Shown here one piece after another: positions 8,662 to 15,583 of a stretch of 64,000 nucleotides of DNA (its first letter is position 1; the number at the start of each line of letters is the position of its first letter). The notes below the pieces were generated by a model. It was not told the origin of the DNA. It saw only the letters and a program-made list of their open reading frames with translations, and made no database searches. The stretch lies in NCBI GenBank assembly GCA_017307285.1, contig JAFKFI010000054.1, positions 124,001-188,000 on the forward strand, given 5' to 3'. The position numbers were made by a program, and so were the translations under genes. This DNA comes from Alphaproteobacteria bacterium. GTDB taxonomy: Bacteria; Pseudomonadota; Alphaproteobacteria; Acetobacterales; Acetobacteraceae.

Positions 8662-9294
8662 CTAGTGTTGGTTGCTCGCCACCAGCTGATCCACCGCGAG
8701 CCCGTCAGGATGGTCGTCGCTGTTGGTGCGAACGACGAGCGCGGTGATCATCAAGCTGTTGGTCGATGTCTGGTTGACGTTCTCGCAGGTCTGCAGGATC
8801 GGCACCTGGATCTGGTAGGCGAGCGCGCCGCGCACGAAGCTTGTCTGGTGGATCACCGCGGCGCGTTGCGACTGCGCGTGACAGAGCAGCCGCGCGCGCT
8901 TGAGTTCATCGAAATTACCCTGGCCGATATAGCTGTTGGCGAAGGTGTTCCAGCCGTTCAGGGTGAAGCGCCGGCTCGCCGCGTTCAGCTCCTGCGCGTA
9001 GTTGTGATAGTCGACATTGTACGGCGCGATGACTGCCTGGACCGCCCACTCCAGCAGTTCCGTGTCATCGACGATCGGGCTGTCGAGCGCCACGACGGGA
9101 TGCGGCGGCGTCTTGCCGTCCACAAAGAAGTAGCGCGGCTCGATCGGGTTCACCCAGACATACGCATCGTGGATTAGCGACACGCCGAGCAGCGCGCCCA
9201 TGCCGAGGGTGAGCGCCAGACATTTGGTCACCAGCCCCGCCTGGAAGTCGGGGTCCGACAGCCGACGCGTGACGCTGGCGTTTTGGTTCCTCAT
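8662..9294 (-). CDS. icmL: IcmL/DotI (TraM) inner-membrane protein
   Basis: 210 residues from the ATG at MRNQNASVTRR; a TTG start 33 bases upstream is possible but lacks support. One membrane helix (about 22-42) precedes a periplasmic NTF2-like domain with RYFFVDGKTPP, DDTELLEWAVQAVIAPYNVD and NGWNTFANS, blocks typical of DotI/IcmL. The family forms part of the inner-membrane complex, related to VirB8. First gene of the icmL-K-E-G-C-D-J-B run. Confidence 0.88.
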   Translation of the reverse strand: MRNQNASVTRRLSDPDFQAGLVTKCLALTLGMGALLGVSLIHDAYVWVNPIEPRYFFVDGKTPPHPVVALDSPIVDDTELLEWAVQAVIAPYNVDYHNYAQELNAASRRFTLNGWNTFANSYIGQGNFDELKRARLLCHAQSQRAAVIHQTSFVRGALAYQIQVPILQTCENVNQTSTNSLMITALVVRTNSDDHPDGLAVDQLVASNQH

Positions 9295-9350
9295 GGAGCA
9301 GCCCGCCGAAGGTTTCTCACGCAGCAATCATCGCGAGGGTTTCTGCGAAC
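9295..9350 (-). promoter_or_regulatory. Leader of icmL with GTTCGCA motif
   Basis: GTTCGCA on the minus strand at 9344-9350, 56 nt before the icmL ATG. No strong hairpin over the ribosome site is seen here. It lies between the stop of the helix-turn-helix gene and icmL. Confidence 0.4.
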
Positions 9351-9381
9351 GGCGCGTCGTCGTCGAATACCGCAATTTTGT

Positions 9382-10599
9382 TCAGAGGCAGATGCGGGCG
9401 CTTTGATACTTCTCGTATTCGCTGATCTTGCCCTCGGCGCGCCGAGTCTCGCGATTGCAACGAACGCTCGCGCGATCGCTGCGGTGTCGCCAGAAGAAGC
9501 GCTGCGAGCGACTGCACACGGCCAACTCGTAGCCGGACTTCGCCAGATTAACTTTCGCCAGGGCTTGGTCGCAGGTGTCGCCGAACTTGCGGCGGTCGAG
9601 ATCGCGCGGCAGGTCGATGCGGTCATAAAATGAGGCGAGTGCGCTCTCGCTGATGCCGACCTCCAGCGCGGTCTGCCGATAGTTCTGCCGGCCGAAATAG
9701 CGCAGCGACAGCGCCTCGACGATCTCGCGGTTGCGGGTGCGATCGCGCGCCTGGGCGATCCAGGCCAGTTCCGGCTTCGCCCTGCTCGCTGGCTCGCCTC
9801 GGGTCGCGGGGGGCGGGGCCGGCGCGGGAATCGGGGCAGTGGGCGCGACGAGATCGGTTGCGGGCGTCCAGGTTAGCGCGGGAGGAGGCGGTGTCGGCTC
9901 GCCGCCGGGAATGATCCGCAACAGCTGCAGCTCGCCCTGCGCGGTCGGCTTGCGGGCGGTCTTGCCACGCCGCACCGCCACGGAAACCGGCACATCGCCC
10001 GGCGGGAACGGCGCGCGCAGAACGACGTTGCCGGCGTCGCCGCTCTCCGTGCGAAACGACACCGATCCGGCTGCTGTGCCGCAGAGCGCCGACTCGGCGG
10101 CGGTCGCGTTCGCGGGCGAAGCATCGGGAAAGCCGAAGCCGGACGTCGGGTCCACCAGGGTCGCGGGATCAGCCCGTCGGAGGGCCTTGCGATCCGGTGC
10201 GGCGATACCCAGCCGCCGCGCCTTGGCGCGCACCGCGTTGGGCGAACGGCCGAGCCGTTCGCCAATGGTCGCGGGATGGATGCCGGCGACCCGCCAGGCG
10301 ATGAGGCGCATGGTGTCGAGCACCGACCAGCCGCGCGCGCCGGGCTTGCGTAGCGGTCGGTCGTGCGGCGTCCGCAGGCCGAGCCGGATCAGGCTGGCGT
10401 CGAGCGCCGCACGCGAGAGGCCGAGATAGAGGCAGATCGCCTCGATCCCGAGGCCGGCGCCGACCATCCCAGCGAGAACGCCGTCGAACGGACAGGCGAC
10501 CAGCGCAACCAGGGAGGCCAACAAGGAAGCCCCGGAAATCGGGGGCTGTTCTGGCTGCGCTGCTCTCGTGAGGCTGGCTGACACGAACCGCTCCGGCAC
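9382..10599 (-). CDS. Predicted DNA-binding protein with two helix-turn-helix segments
   Basis: 405 residues from a GTG start. Residues about 95-130 hold a GcrA/SANT-like helix-turn-helix (IGERLGRSPNAVRAKARRLG). A Pro/Ala-rich linker follows, then a second predicted helix-turn-helix (YRQTALEVGISESALASFYD) near residue 310. The last 50 residues are Arg-rich. I know no named family with this layout. Lying immediately upstream of icmL on the same strand, it may control the transfer genes or bind transfer DNA; both are inferences. The start lacks a good ribosome site, so the N-terminus is uncertain. Confidence 0.6.
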   Translation of the reverse strand: MPERFVSASLTRAAQPEQPPISGASLLASLVALVACPFDGVLAGMVGAGLGIEAICLYLGLSRAALDASLIRLGLRTPHDRPLRKPGARGWSVLDTMRLIAWRVAGIHPATIGERLGRSPNAVRAKARRLGIAAPDRKALRRADPATLVDPTSGFGFPDASPANATAAESALCGTAAGSVSFRTESGDAGNVVLRAPFPPGDVPVSVAVRRGKTARKPTAQGELQLLRIIPGGEPTPPPPALTWTPATDLVAPTAPIPAPAPPPATRGEPASRAKPELAWIAQARDRTRNREIVEALSLRYFGRQNYRQTALEVGISESALASFYDRIDLPRDLDRRKFGDTCDQALAKVNLAKSGYELAVCSRSQRFFWRHRSDRASVRCNRETRRAEGKISEYEKYQSARICL

Positions 10600-10673
10600 A
10601 GGAACCAGGAGCAGTCAATCCGCCGACAACCTGAATGTCAATCAGAATTCGCTGGCAGCGACGATGTTGTCGC

Positions 10674-11126
10674 TTAGGAGGGCGACGTTCCTTTGGCTAC
10701 CTTTTTCCCGCCGTCAGATGCAAGCTTTTCGAGGCGGTCCCGGAGGTGCCCAAAACGGAGCAGGTCGTCGATGATCTGCACCTCCTGGGATTGGCGCTCT
10801 TTCAGCACAGCAGTGGCGCGATCGATTGCTGCGATCAGGCTGGCAATCCCAGAACTGGTCAGCGCGTCCCGAGAGCTCTCCGGCATGAGATCTCGTGCTC
10901 CCAAGCCGAGCGCCTCCGCAATCCTAGAAACTGTTTTGAGCGTAACGTTTGCCCCCTCGGTTTCCAATTCGAAAATGTACGACGTCGCGAGTCCCGTCTT
11001 CTCGGCGAGTTGGACGCGTGACAGTCCGGCTTTATCTCTCGCCTCTCGGACTTTGCGACCGAACGCCGCCGAAAGCTCGTCCAGCGGAGACGTCTCCGCG
11101 GTCTGCTTCTTGGGACTCTTCACCAT
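10674..11126 (-). CDS. XRE-family transcriptional regulator
   Basis: 150 residues from the ATG at MVKSPKKQ. A Lys-rich N-terminus is followed by a Cro/C1-type helix-turn-helix (VREARDKAGLSRVQLAEKTG and SYIFELETEGANVTLKTVSR) at about residues 24-80. The C-terminal helix (IASLIAAIDRATAVLKERQ) looks like a dimerisation segment. It is divergent from the plus-strand transfer genes across a 172-bp gap, a classic place for a regulator of both directions. Target sites are not proven. Confidence 0.8.
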   Translation of the reverse strand: MVKSPKKQTAETSPLDELSAAFGRKVREARDKAGLSRVQLAEKTGLATSYIFELETEGANVTLKTVSRIAEALGLGARDLMPESSRDALTSSGIASLIAAIDRATAVLKERQSQEVQIIDDLLRFGHLRDRLEKLASDGGKKVAKGTSPS

Positions 11127-11298
11127 GGCGACGGCCCTTCTTCCTGCGTCCGAGACTACCCGCGACTTGCACCGCGTTTGGCTGCGAACGCTCCCCCTCG
11201 GTTGGCCCGGGCTTATCGAATCCTTGCGCGGGGTGTCGCAATCCCCGTTCGCAGGAAAATCAGCAAAAAGAGCCGACCCTGACCGGAGGATCGGCCTC
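11127..11298. promoter_or_regulatory. Divergent intergenic region between the XRE regulator and the TcpQ-like gene
   Basis: Each direction has one GTTCGCA: 11183-11189 on the minus strand, 63 nt before the XRE start, and 11247-11253 on the plus strand, 52 nt before the TcpQ-like gene. For the plus gene the arms GCCGA (11272-11276) and TCGGC (11291-11295) enclose the GGAGG ribosome site in the loop. It must hold promoters for both directions, but I see no clear -35/-10 match. Confidence 0.5.
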
Positions 11299-11721
11299 AT
11301 GCGCGCTGCACTGATCGCAGCCTGGTTCGCTGCCGTGGCTTTCGCGCCAGCGGCGTGGGCCGATTTCGTTATCCAAGGCGCGCCACCACCGCGGCCGCGT
11401 CAAGCCATCGCCGAAGCCCCACCGGCCCAATCGGCCGCTCCAGACGGGCAATCGGGAGCGGGCAGCCCCGCCCGCCGGCGCCCCCTGAGCGTCCCGCGCT
11501 TCGCCACCGCGACGGGCTTCGGCAACCAGGTTCCCCTCTCGTTTGCGGTCCGGCAGATCGTTCCGAGAGACGTGAAGGTCAGCTACGGCCCGGGCATCGA
11601 TCCCGCAGCACTCCTCGACTGGAAGGGCGGCCAGCCCTGGAACCGGACCCTGGCTGCCGCCATCAGGCCGCTCGGCCTGGAAATGGTGATGACCTACATG
11701 GCCGTCGAAATCCGCAAATAG
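11299..11721 (+). CDS. TcpQ-like periplasmic protein, possible DotD counterpart
   Basis: 140 residues with a signal peptide (MRALIAAWF-type start, cleavage after AAWA near residue 21). After a Pro/Ala linker, the C-terminal domain (PLSFAVRQIVPRDVKVSYGP, then WNRTLAAAIRPLGL) resembles the TcpQ domain found in pilus and IncI conjugation proteins. DotD has an N0-like fold of this general kind, so a DotD-like role in the outer-membrane ring is plausible but inferred. No lipobox is evident, unlike classical DotD. GGAGG sits nine bases before the ATG. First gene of the plus-strand transfer run. Confidence 0.6.
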   Translation: MRAALIAAWFAAVAFAPAAWADFVIQGAPPPRPRQAIAEAPPAQSAAPDGQSGAGSPARRRPLSVPRFATATGFGNQVPLSFAVRQIVPRDVKVSYGPGIDPAALLDWKGGQPWNRTLAAAIRPLGLEMVMTYMAVEIRK

Positions 11722-11730
11722 CGAGGCGCG

Positions 11731-11782
11731 GTTCGCAAGAAAGCCGGCCAGGTTGCTCCCCCGAAACGCCACGGGAGCCTCC
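11731..11782 (+). promoter_or_regulatory. Leader with GTTCGCA motif and RBS-sequestering hairpin
   Basis: GTTCGCA at 11731-11737 is 52 nt before the next ATG. GCTCCC (11755-11760) pairs perfectly with GGGAGC (11773-11778), which contains the GGGAG ribosome site of the following gene. Confidence 0.5.
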
Positions 11783-12250
11783 ATGCCCAACCTGGAACAG
11801 CACACGGTCACCGTCTGGCTGACCGAACTGCGCCCCGCGCCGGCCGCCGCCGAGTGGCCACCCGCGATCCGCGCCGTTGAAACGTGGGACGAGATGCCGC
11901 GGCGCCTCGTGGAGCTCGGCGCGGCACTCGACGACGTGGCCAGGAGCGACCTCGAGACGCTCGCCAATGCATTGCGGCACGGCGCGCTGGGTGACGATCT
12001 AATGGTGGTCATGGCGCAACTCGGAGCCGCCCGGATCATGCGCCTGCTGCATTGGCTGTCCGAGATCGACCTGCCGGAATGCCACGCCGTCATCACCGCT
12101 CTGCTGAAGGACGACGGCGGCTCCGGCCGGGCGTTGCGCGCCGCCGTCGCCGCGGTGACCCGGCAGGCGACCCTGCGCCGCATCTTCGCCCCGGAGCGCA
12201 TCGCCGCGCTCGAAGCGGCCTGCACCGAGACCTTCAAGGAGGTGGCCTGA
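11783..12250 (+). CDS. Cytoplasmic protein of unknown function in the transfer cluster
   Basis: 155 residues, with no signal peptide or membrane helix. Mostly predicted helical, with a Leu-rich middle (IMRLLHWLSEIDLPECHAVI) and a C-terminal helix ending CTETFKEVA. I do not recognise a family. The stop codon overlaps the next ATG (TGATG), so it is translationally coupled to the exported protein downstream. Its small, acidic, helical character would suit a chaperone or adaptor, but this is a guess from context. Confidence 0.7.
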   Translation: MPNLEQHTVTVWLTELRPAPAAAEWPPAIRAVETWDEMPRRLVELGAALDDVARSDLETLANALRHGALGDDLMVVMAQLGAARIMRLLHWLSEIDLPECHAVITALLKDDGGSGRALRAAVAAVTRQATLRRIFAPERIAALEAACTETFKEVA

Positions 12251-12798
12251 TGGCCCGTTTCGCCGCCCTGGGCCTCGTCGCCCTGCTCGCGTCCGTCCCG
12301 CTCTGCGGATCTGCGTCGGCACAGCCGGTCACCAGCGGCAGCGTCGGTTGCGCCGCCGTCGTACAGGCGTCCAGCAACGGGATGACCTCTCGCGTCGGCG
12401 CGGACGACACCACCATCAACGTGCCCCAGAGCGTCACCCAGCTCAGTTGCCTCGGCAACTTCTTCAATGGCGTCGGGCTGAACCTCGTCACCAACCTGCT
12501 CAACCCCGGCAATCTCCTGCAGGCGGTGCAGGGCCAGATCTGCGGTCTCGTGCAGTCGACTTGGAACTCGCTGCTCGGATCGGCGCAATGCGGCCTGACC
12601 ATCAGCGGCTTCAACATGGGCTTCGGTGGTCTCGGCGGCGGGATGTCCTGCCCGAAGCTCTCGTTTGGCGGCGGCGGACCGCCGATCGCCTCGGTCGGAC
12701 TTGGCGCCGGCAGCGGCGGCAGCGGCCTCTACATACCTGGCAGCGGCATGGCGCCCACCGGCTACACCGTCCCCAACGTGTCGCCCGGCACCTTCTGA
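12250..12798 (+). CDS. Exported Gly-rich cysteine-containing protein, unknown function
   Basis: 182 residues with a clear signal peptide (ARFAALGLVALLASVPLCGS, cleavage near SASAQ). Five cysteines remain in the mature part (GCAAV, LSCLG, QICGL, AQCGL, MSCPK), and the C-terminal third is rich in Gly and Ser. No family is recognised. GGAGG lies eight bases before the ATG and the gene overlaps its upstream neighbour by one base. The cysteines may be substrates of the DsbG-like protein encoded at 20.2-21.3 kb; that link is inferred. Confidence 0.72.
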   Translation: MARFAALGLVALLASVPLCGSASAQPVTSGSVGCAAVVQASSNGMTSRVGADDTTINVPQSVTQLSCLGNFFNGVGLNLVTNLLNPGNLLQAVQGQICGLVQSTWNSLLGSAQCGLTISGFNMGFGGLGGGMSCPKLSFGGGGPPIASVGLGAGSGGSGLYIPGSGMAPTGYTVPNVSPGTF

Positions 12799-12811
12799 GG
12801 AGATCGCGCCC

Positions 12812-14026
12812 ATGCGCCGGCTCACACTGATCGGGTCTACCGCCGTCGGCTTCGTGCTCGGCGGCGTGCTGATGAATTCTGGAGCGGTCCGCGCCCAGAT
12901 GGCGACCATCGACGTCGCCTCGATCGCCCAGGAAATCGGCATGGGCAATCTGCTCTCCGCCATCCAGGGCATCATGTCGACGGTCAATCAGGGCGTCACC
13001 GCCATCAACACGGCGCTGAGCGCCACCGGGCCGATCGCCAGCGTGCTCGGCGACAACACCTTCGGCACGGTGCAGCAGCTGCTCCAGGAGGGCTTCACCC
13101 AGGAGGCCAACTACGCCAAGGCGAGCGTCGGCGCGCAGCAGCAGATCGCCGATGCCTCCAACACCGCGATGGCGCGGTTCCAACGCGACATGCGCAACGC
13201 CCAGATCCGCGACGAGCAGACCCCGAGCCCGACCGCCTGCGCCGCCATCGACGGCGGGGTCAGCACGCAATCCGCCGCCGTGCAGGCCTTCGGCGTGGCC
13301 GAGGTCATGGCCCACATCCACGACCAGCGTGGCGAGGCGGCCACCGGCATGCCGTCGCATTTCGGCCAGGCGCAAGGCGTGGCGTCCATGGCCGCCGAAC
13401 ATGCGAATTTCTACTGCAATGCGGACGACGCCGCGGCAGGCCTCTGCACGGTCAGCAACATCCCTGACGCCGACCAGCAGATGCTCAGCCTGTTCGGCTC
13501 CGGCACCTACGCTAGCCAGGCGGCGGTCAACACCGCCAAGGACTACGCGATCAACCTGATCGAGCCGGTCGCCCCCGCGGCGCTGCGCGGCGACCAGTTG
13601 ACCTCCGCCGCCGGCCAGGACGCGGCGGTGCGCCGGCGCAGCTACAACGCGCGCATGTCGCTCGCCCAAAGCTATGTCGACAACGCGATCGGCATGCAGA
13701 CCCCTTCGGTGCCGTTGACCGCGCTGCAGATGCAATACCTGCAAAACATGGGGCTGCCGGCGCAGACCAACGGCTCCTGGCTGCAGGTGCTGCAGATCGA
13801 GTCCGAGCGGCGGATCAGCGACGTGACCTGGCACGCCAATCTGCAAAGCATGCCGCCTGCCTCTGTGGCACGGGAGGCCGCCAACGAAGCGGCGCTGACC
13901 AATTACCTACTGTTCCAGATCTTCAAGATGAACCTGATGCACGGAACCATCAGCGCGGCGCAACTCGCTGCGGAAACTGACCGCAACTTCCAGCCCACGG
14001 TGCGCATGCCGACGCCGACCTACTGA
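12812..14026 (+). CDS. Exported protein of the transfer cluster, IcmX/TraW-like by position
   Basis: 404 residues with a signal-like hydrophobic N-terminus (residues about 4-27). The mature protein is largely helical with Gln/Ala-rich stretches (QQLLQEGFTQEANYAKASVG). It holds three cysteines (TACAA, FYCNA, GLCTV) and a conserved-looking block MHGTISAAQLAAETDRNFQP at the end. In Dot/Icm and IncI loci a secreted protein (IcmX, TraW) lies near dotA/traY, and this gene holds that position. I cannot show sequence homology by eye, so the label is positional. GAGGAGAT is its ribosome site. Confidence 0.62.
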   Translation: MRRLTLIGSTAVGFVLGGVLMNSGAVRAQMATIDVASIAQEIGMGNLLSAIQGIMSTVNQGVTAINTALSATGPIASVLGDNTFGTVQQLLQEGFTQEANYAKASVGAQQQIADASNTAMARFQRDMRNAQIRDEQTPSPTACAAIDGGVSTQSAAVQAFGVAEVMAHIHDQRGEAATGMPSHFGQAQGVASMAAEHANFYCNADDAAAGLCTVSNIPDADQQMLSLFGSGTYASQAAVNTAKDYAINLIEPVAPAALRGDQLTSAAGQDAAVRRRSYNARMSLAQSYVDNAIGMQTPSVPLTALQMQYLQNMGLPAQTNGSWLQVLQIESERRISDVTWHANLQSMPPASVAREAANEAALTNYLLFQIFKMNLMHGTISAAQLAAETDRNFQPTVRMPTPTY

Positions 14027-14070
14027 CCGCGGCTCAATCACGCGCACGCATTAACCGGAAGGAGCTCGCC

Positions 14071-15525
14071 ATGTCTGACCAGCCGCCAGTCGCGCCGCCG
14101 AACCCGCCCGCCGCCCCAACCCCGGACGGCGCGGCGCGAGCCGCCGGGGCAGCCGCCTCATCGCCCGCCGGCCAGGTCGAGCGGCCCGGAAAGCCCGCCG
14201 CGCCGGCCGAACAGGATCCGATGCGCGAGCTGCTCGACCGGATGGAGCGAATGAGCGAGCTCCTCGCGAGCCGCGAGCCCGGTCTCGCGAGGACGCTGCA
14301 GTTCCTGTCGCAGCAGGGCCAGGATCCGGATCGGCGGGCGCAACCCGCCTTTCGTCACGAAGTAGCCTACGCGCTGCAGGACATGGAGAAGTCTCCGCTG
14401 GGACGGATCGACATCAACGCCGATCTCCGCGCCGAGATGACCCGATTGGCTGGCACCGCGCCCGGCCTCGAGAACGAGCGGATGCAGGCGCTGATGCGAT
14501 CCACCGCTTCGATCGACGACAGGGGATTGGTGAGAGAGATCCGCCACATGGGCAATAGCGTCGGCCGGCAGGTGGATCAGCACCTGCCGGAGACGCTGAG
14601 CCACATCGATGTGATGGAAAATCAAGTACGGCTTGCGGGGAGGCCGGCGGAACCGGCCCCGTCCGCCGCCGCAGAACGCACCGAGCGGCCAGGGGAGGGG
14701 CGTGCTGCGTCGGAACAATCCGCTGACCGCGGGACTCGTCAGGACGGCCGCCGCTTCGCCGGCGCGACGCGCGACGATGCTCCAGCCTCGAACCCGGGAC
14801 CGGCGCAGCACATGGGTCAGCCGCGCGCCGGCGGCCAGCAGCAGGTTTACGGCCGCTCGGTGCTGGATTCGATCCTCAGCGGCATGCGGCCCGGCGAACA
14901 ACGCACCGGCGCGCCCTGGGACCCGCCGCCGACGCCCATGGCCGAACGGCTCTCCGCCTTCGAGAAGAAGATGATGGAGGGACGCGACGAGCAGTCCTTC
15001 GAGCGCGCCATGAAGTCCGGCCGTGCCGCGCTCGACGCCATGCAGGCCTTCAGCAACCGCGAAGGCGCCACGGTGATGAGCCGCATCCACGAGGCCGCCC
15101 AGAGCACACCCGGCGGCATGGCCACCGTGCTGTCGGAAATGCGCGACGGCGGCCGCTTCGCCGACCTGCGCAAGCAGTTCAGCAACGCCCTGGAAACCGA
15201 TCTCGGGCTCGCCAGCGCCTACGATAAGGCAGCAACCGCCCTCGGGCGCTACGGCCAGGATCGCGCCGGCGTGCAGGACATCATCGGCCGGCGGCCCGAC
15301 GCGAGCGCCATCACCGCGCGCTTCGAGCAGATGGACGCCGAGATCGGCAAGGTGGCGTCTGCCACCCCGGGGCGCACCGACGGCAAGAGCATGATGGACG
15401 AGCTGACCCAGAAGGCCGCTGAGCTATTGCATCGCGCCGTCGACGCGGTGAAGTCGGCATTCTCCGGGTCGCCCGCCGCCGACGCCGCGTCGCGCCCTTC
15501 GCCCTCGCCGTCCATGAGCGGATGA
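14071..15525 (+). CDS. Large Ala/Pro/Arg-rich cytoplasmic protein of unknown function
   Basis: 484 residues with AGGAG before the ATG. The first 50 residues are Pro/Ala-rich and disordered-looking. Then come helical segments (MRELLDRMERMSELLASREP), an Arg/Gln-rich low-complexity middle, and a helical C-terminal half (MAERLSAFEKKMMEGRDEQS). No signal peptide or membrane helix. It directly precedes the dotA-like gene, so a role in the transfer machine (adaptor or DNA-processing partner) is possible. I recognise no family. Confidence 0.66.
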   Translation: MSDQPPVAPPNPPAAPTPDGAARAAGAAASSPAGQVERPGKPAAPAEQDPMRELLDRMERMSELLASREPGLARTLQFLSQQGQDPDRRAQPAFRHEVAYALQDMEKSPLGRIDINADLRAEMTRLAGTAPGLENERMQALMRSTASIDDRGLVREIRHMGNSVGRQVDQHLPETLSHIDVMENQVRLAGRPAEPAPSAAAERTERPGEGRAASEQSADRGTRQDGRRFAGATRDDAPASNPGPAQHMGQPRAGGQQQVYGRSVLDSILSGMRPGEQRTGAPWDPPPTPMAERLSAFEKKMMEGRDEQSFERAMKSGRAALDAMQAFSNREGATVMSRIHEAAQSTPGGMATVLSEMRDGGRFADLRKQFSNALETDLGLASAYDKAATALGRYGQDRAGVQDIIGRRPDASAITARFEQMDAEIGKVASATPGRTDGKSMMDELTQKAAELLHRAVDAVKSAFSGSPAADAASRPSPSPSMSG

Positions 15526-15533
15526 AAGCCGCG

Positions 15534-15583
15534 GTTCGCAGACGCGCCTGACATCCTCGCGGGGACAAACCCGCGAGGCTGTC
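15534..15583 (+). promoter_or_regulatory. Leader of the dotA-like gene with GTTCGCA and a 9-bp perfect hairpin
   Basis: GTTCGCA (15534-15540) is 50 nt before the ATG. CCTCGCGGG (15555-15563) pairs perfectly with CCCGCGAGG (15570-15578) around the loop GACAAA, and the 3' arm contains the only purine-rich ribosome site (GCGAGG). This is the strongest of the leader hairpins. Confidence 0.55.

Noticed and set aside
11260..12987. 575-codon minus-strand frame opposite the TcpQ-like, 11783 and 12250 genes
   Set aside because: The three plus-strand genes have ribosome sites, signal peptides and overlaps; the opposite frame is a GC shadow.
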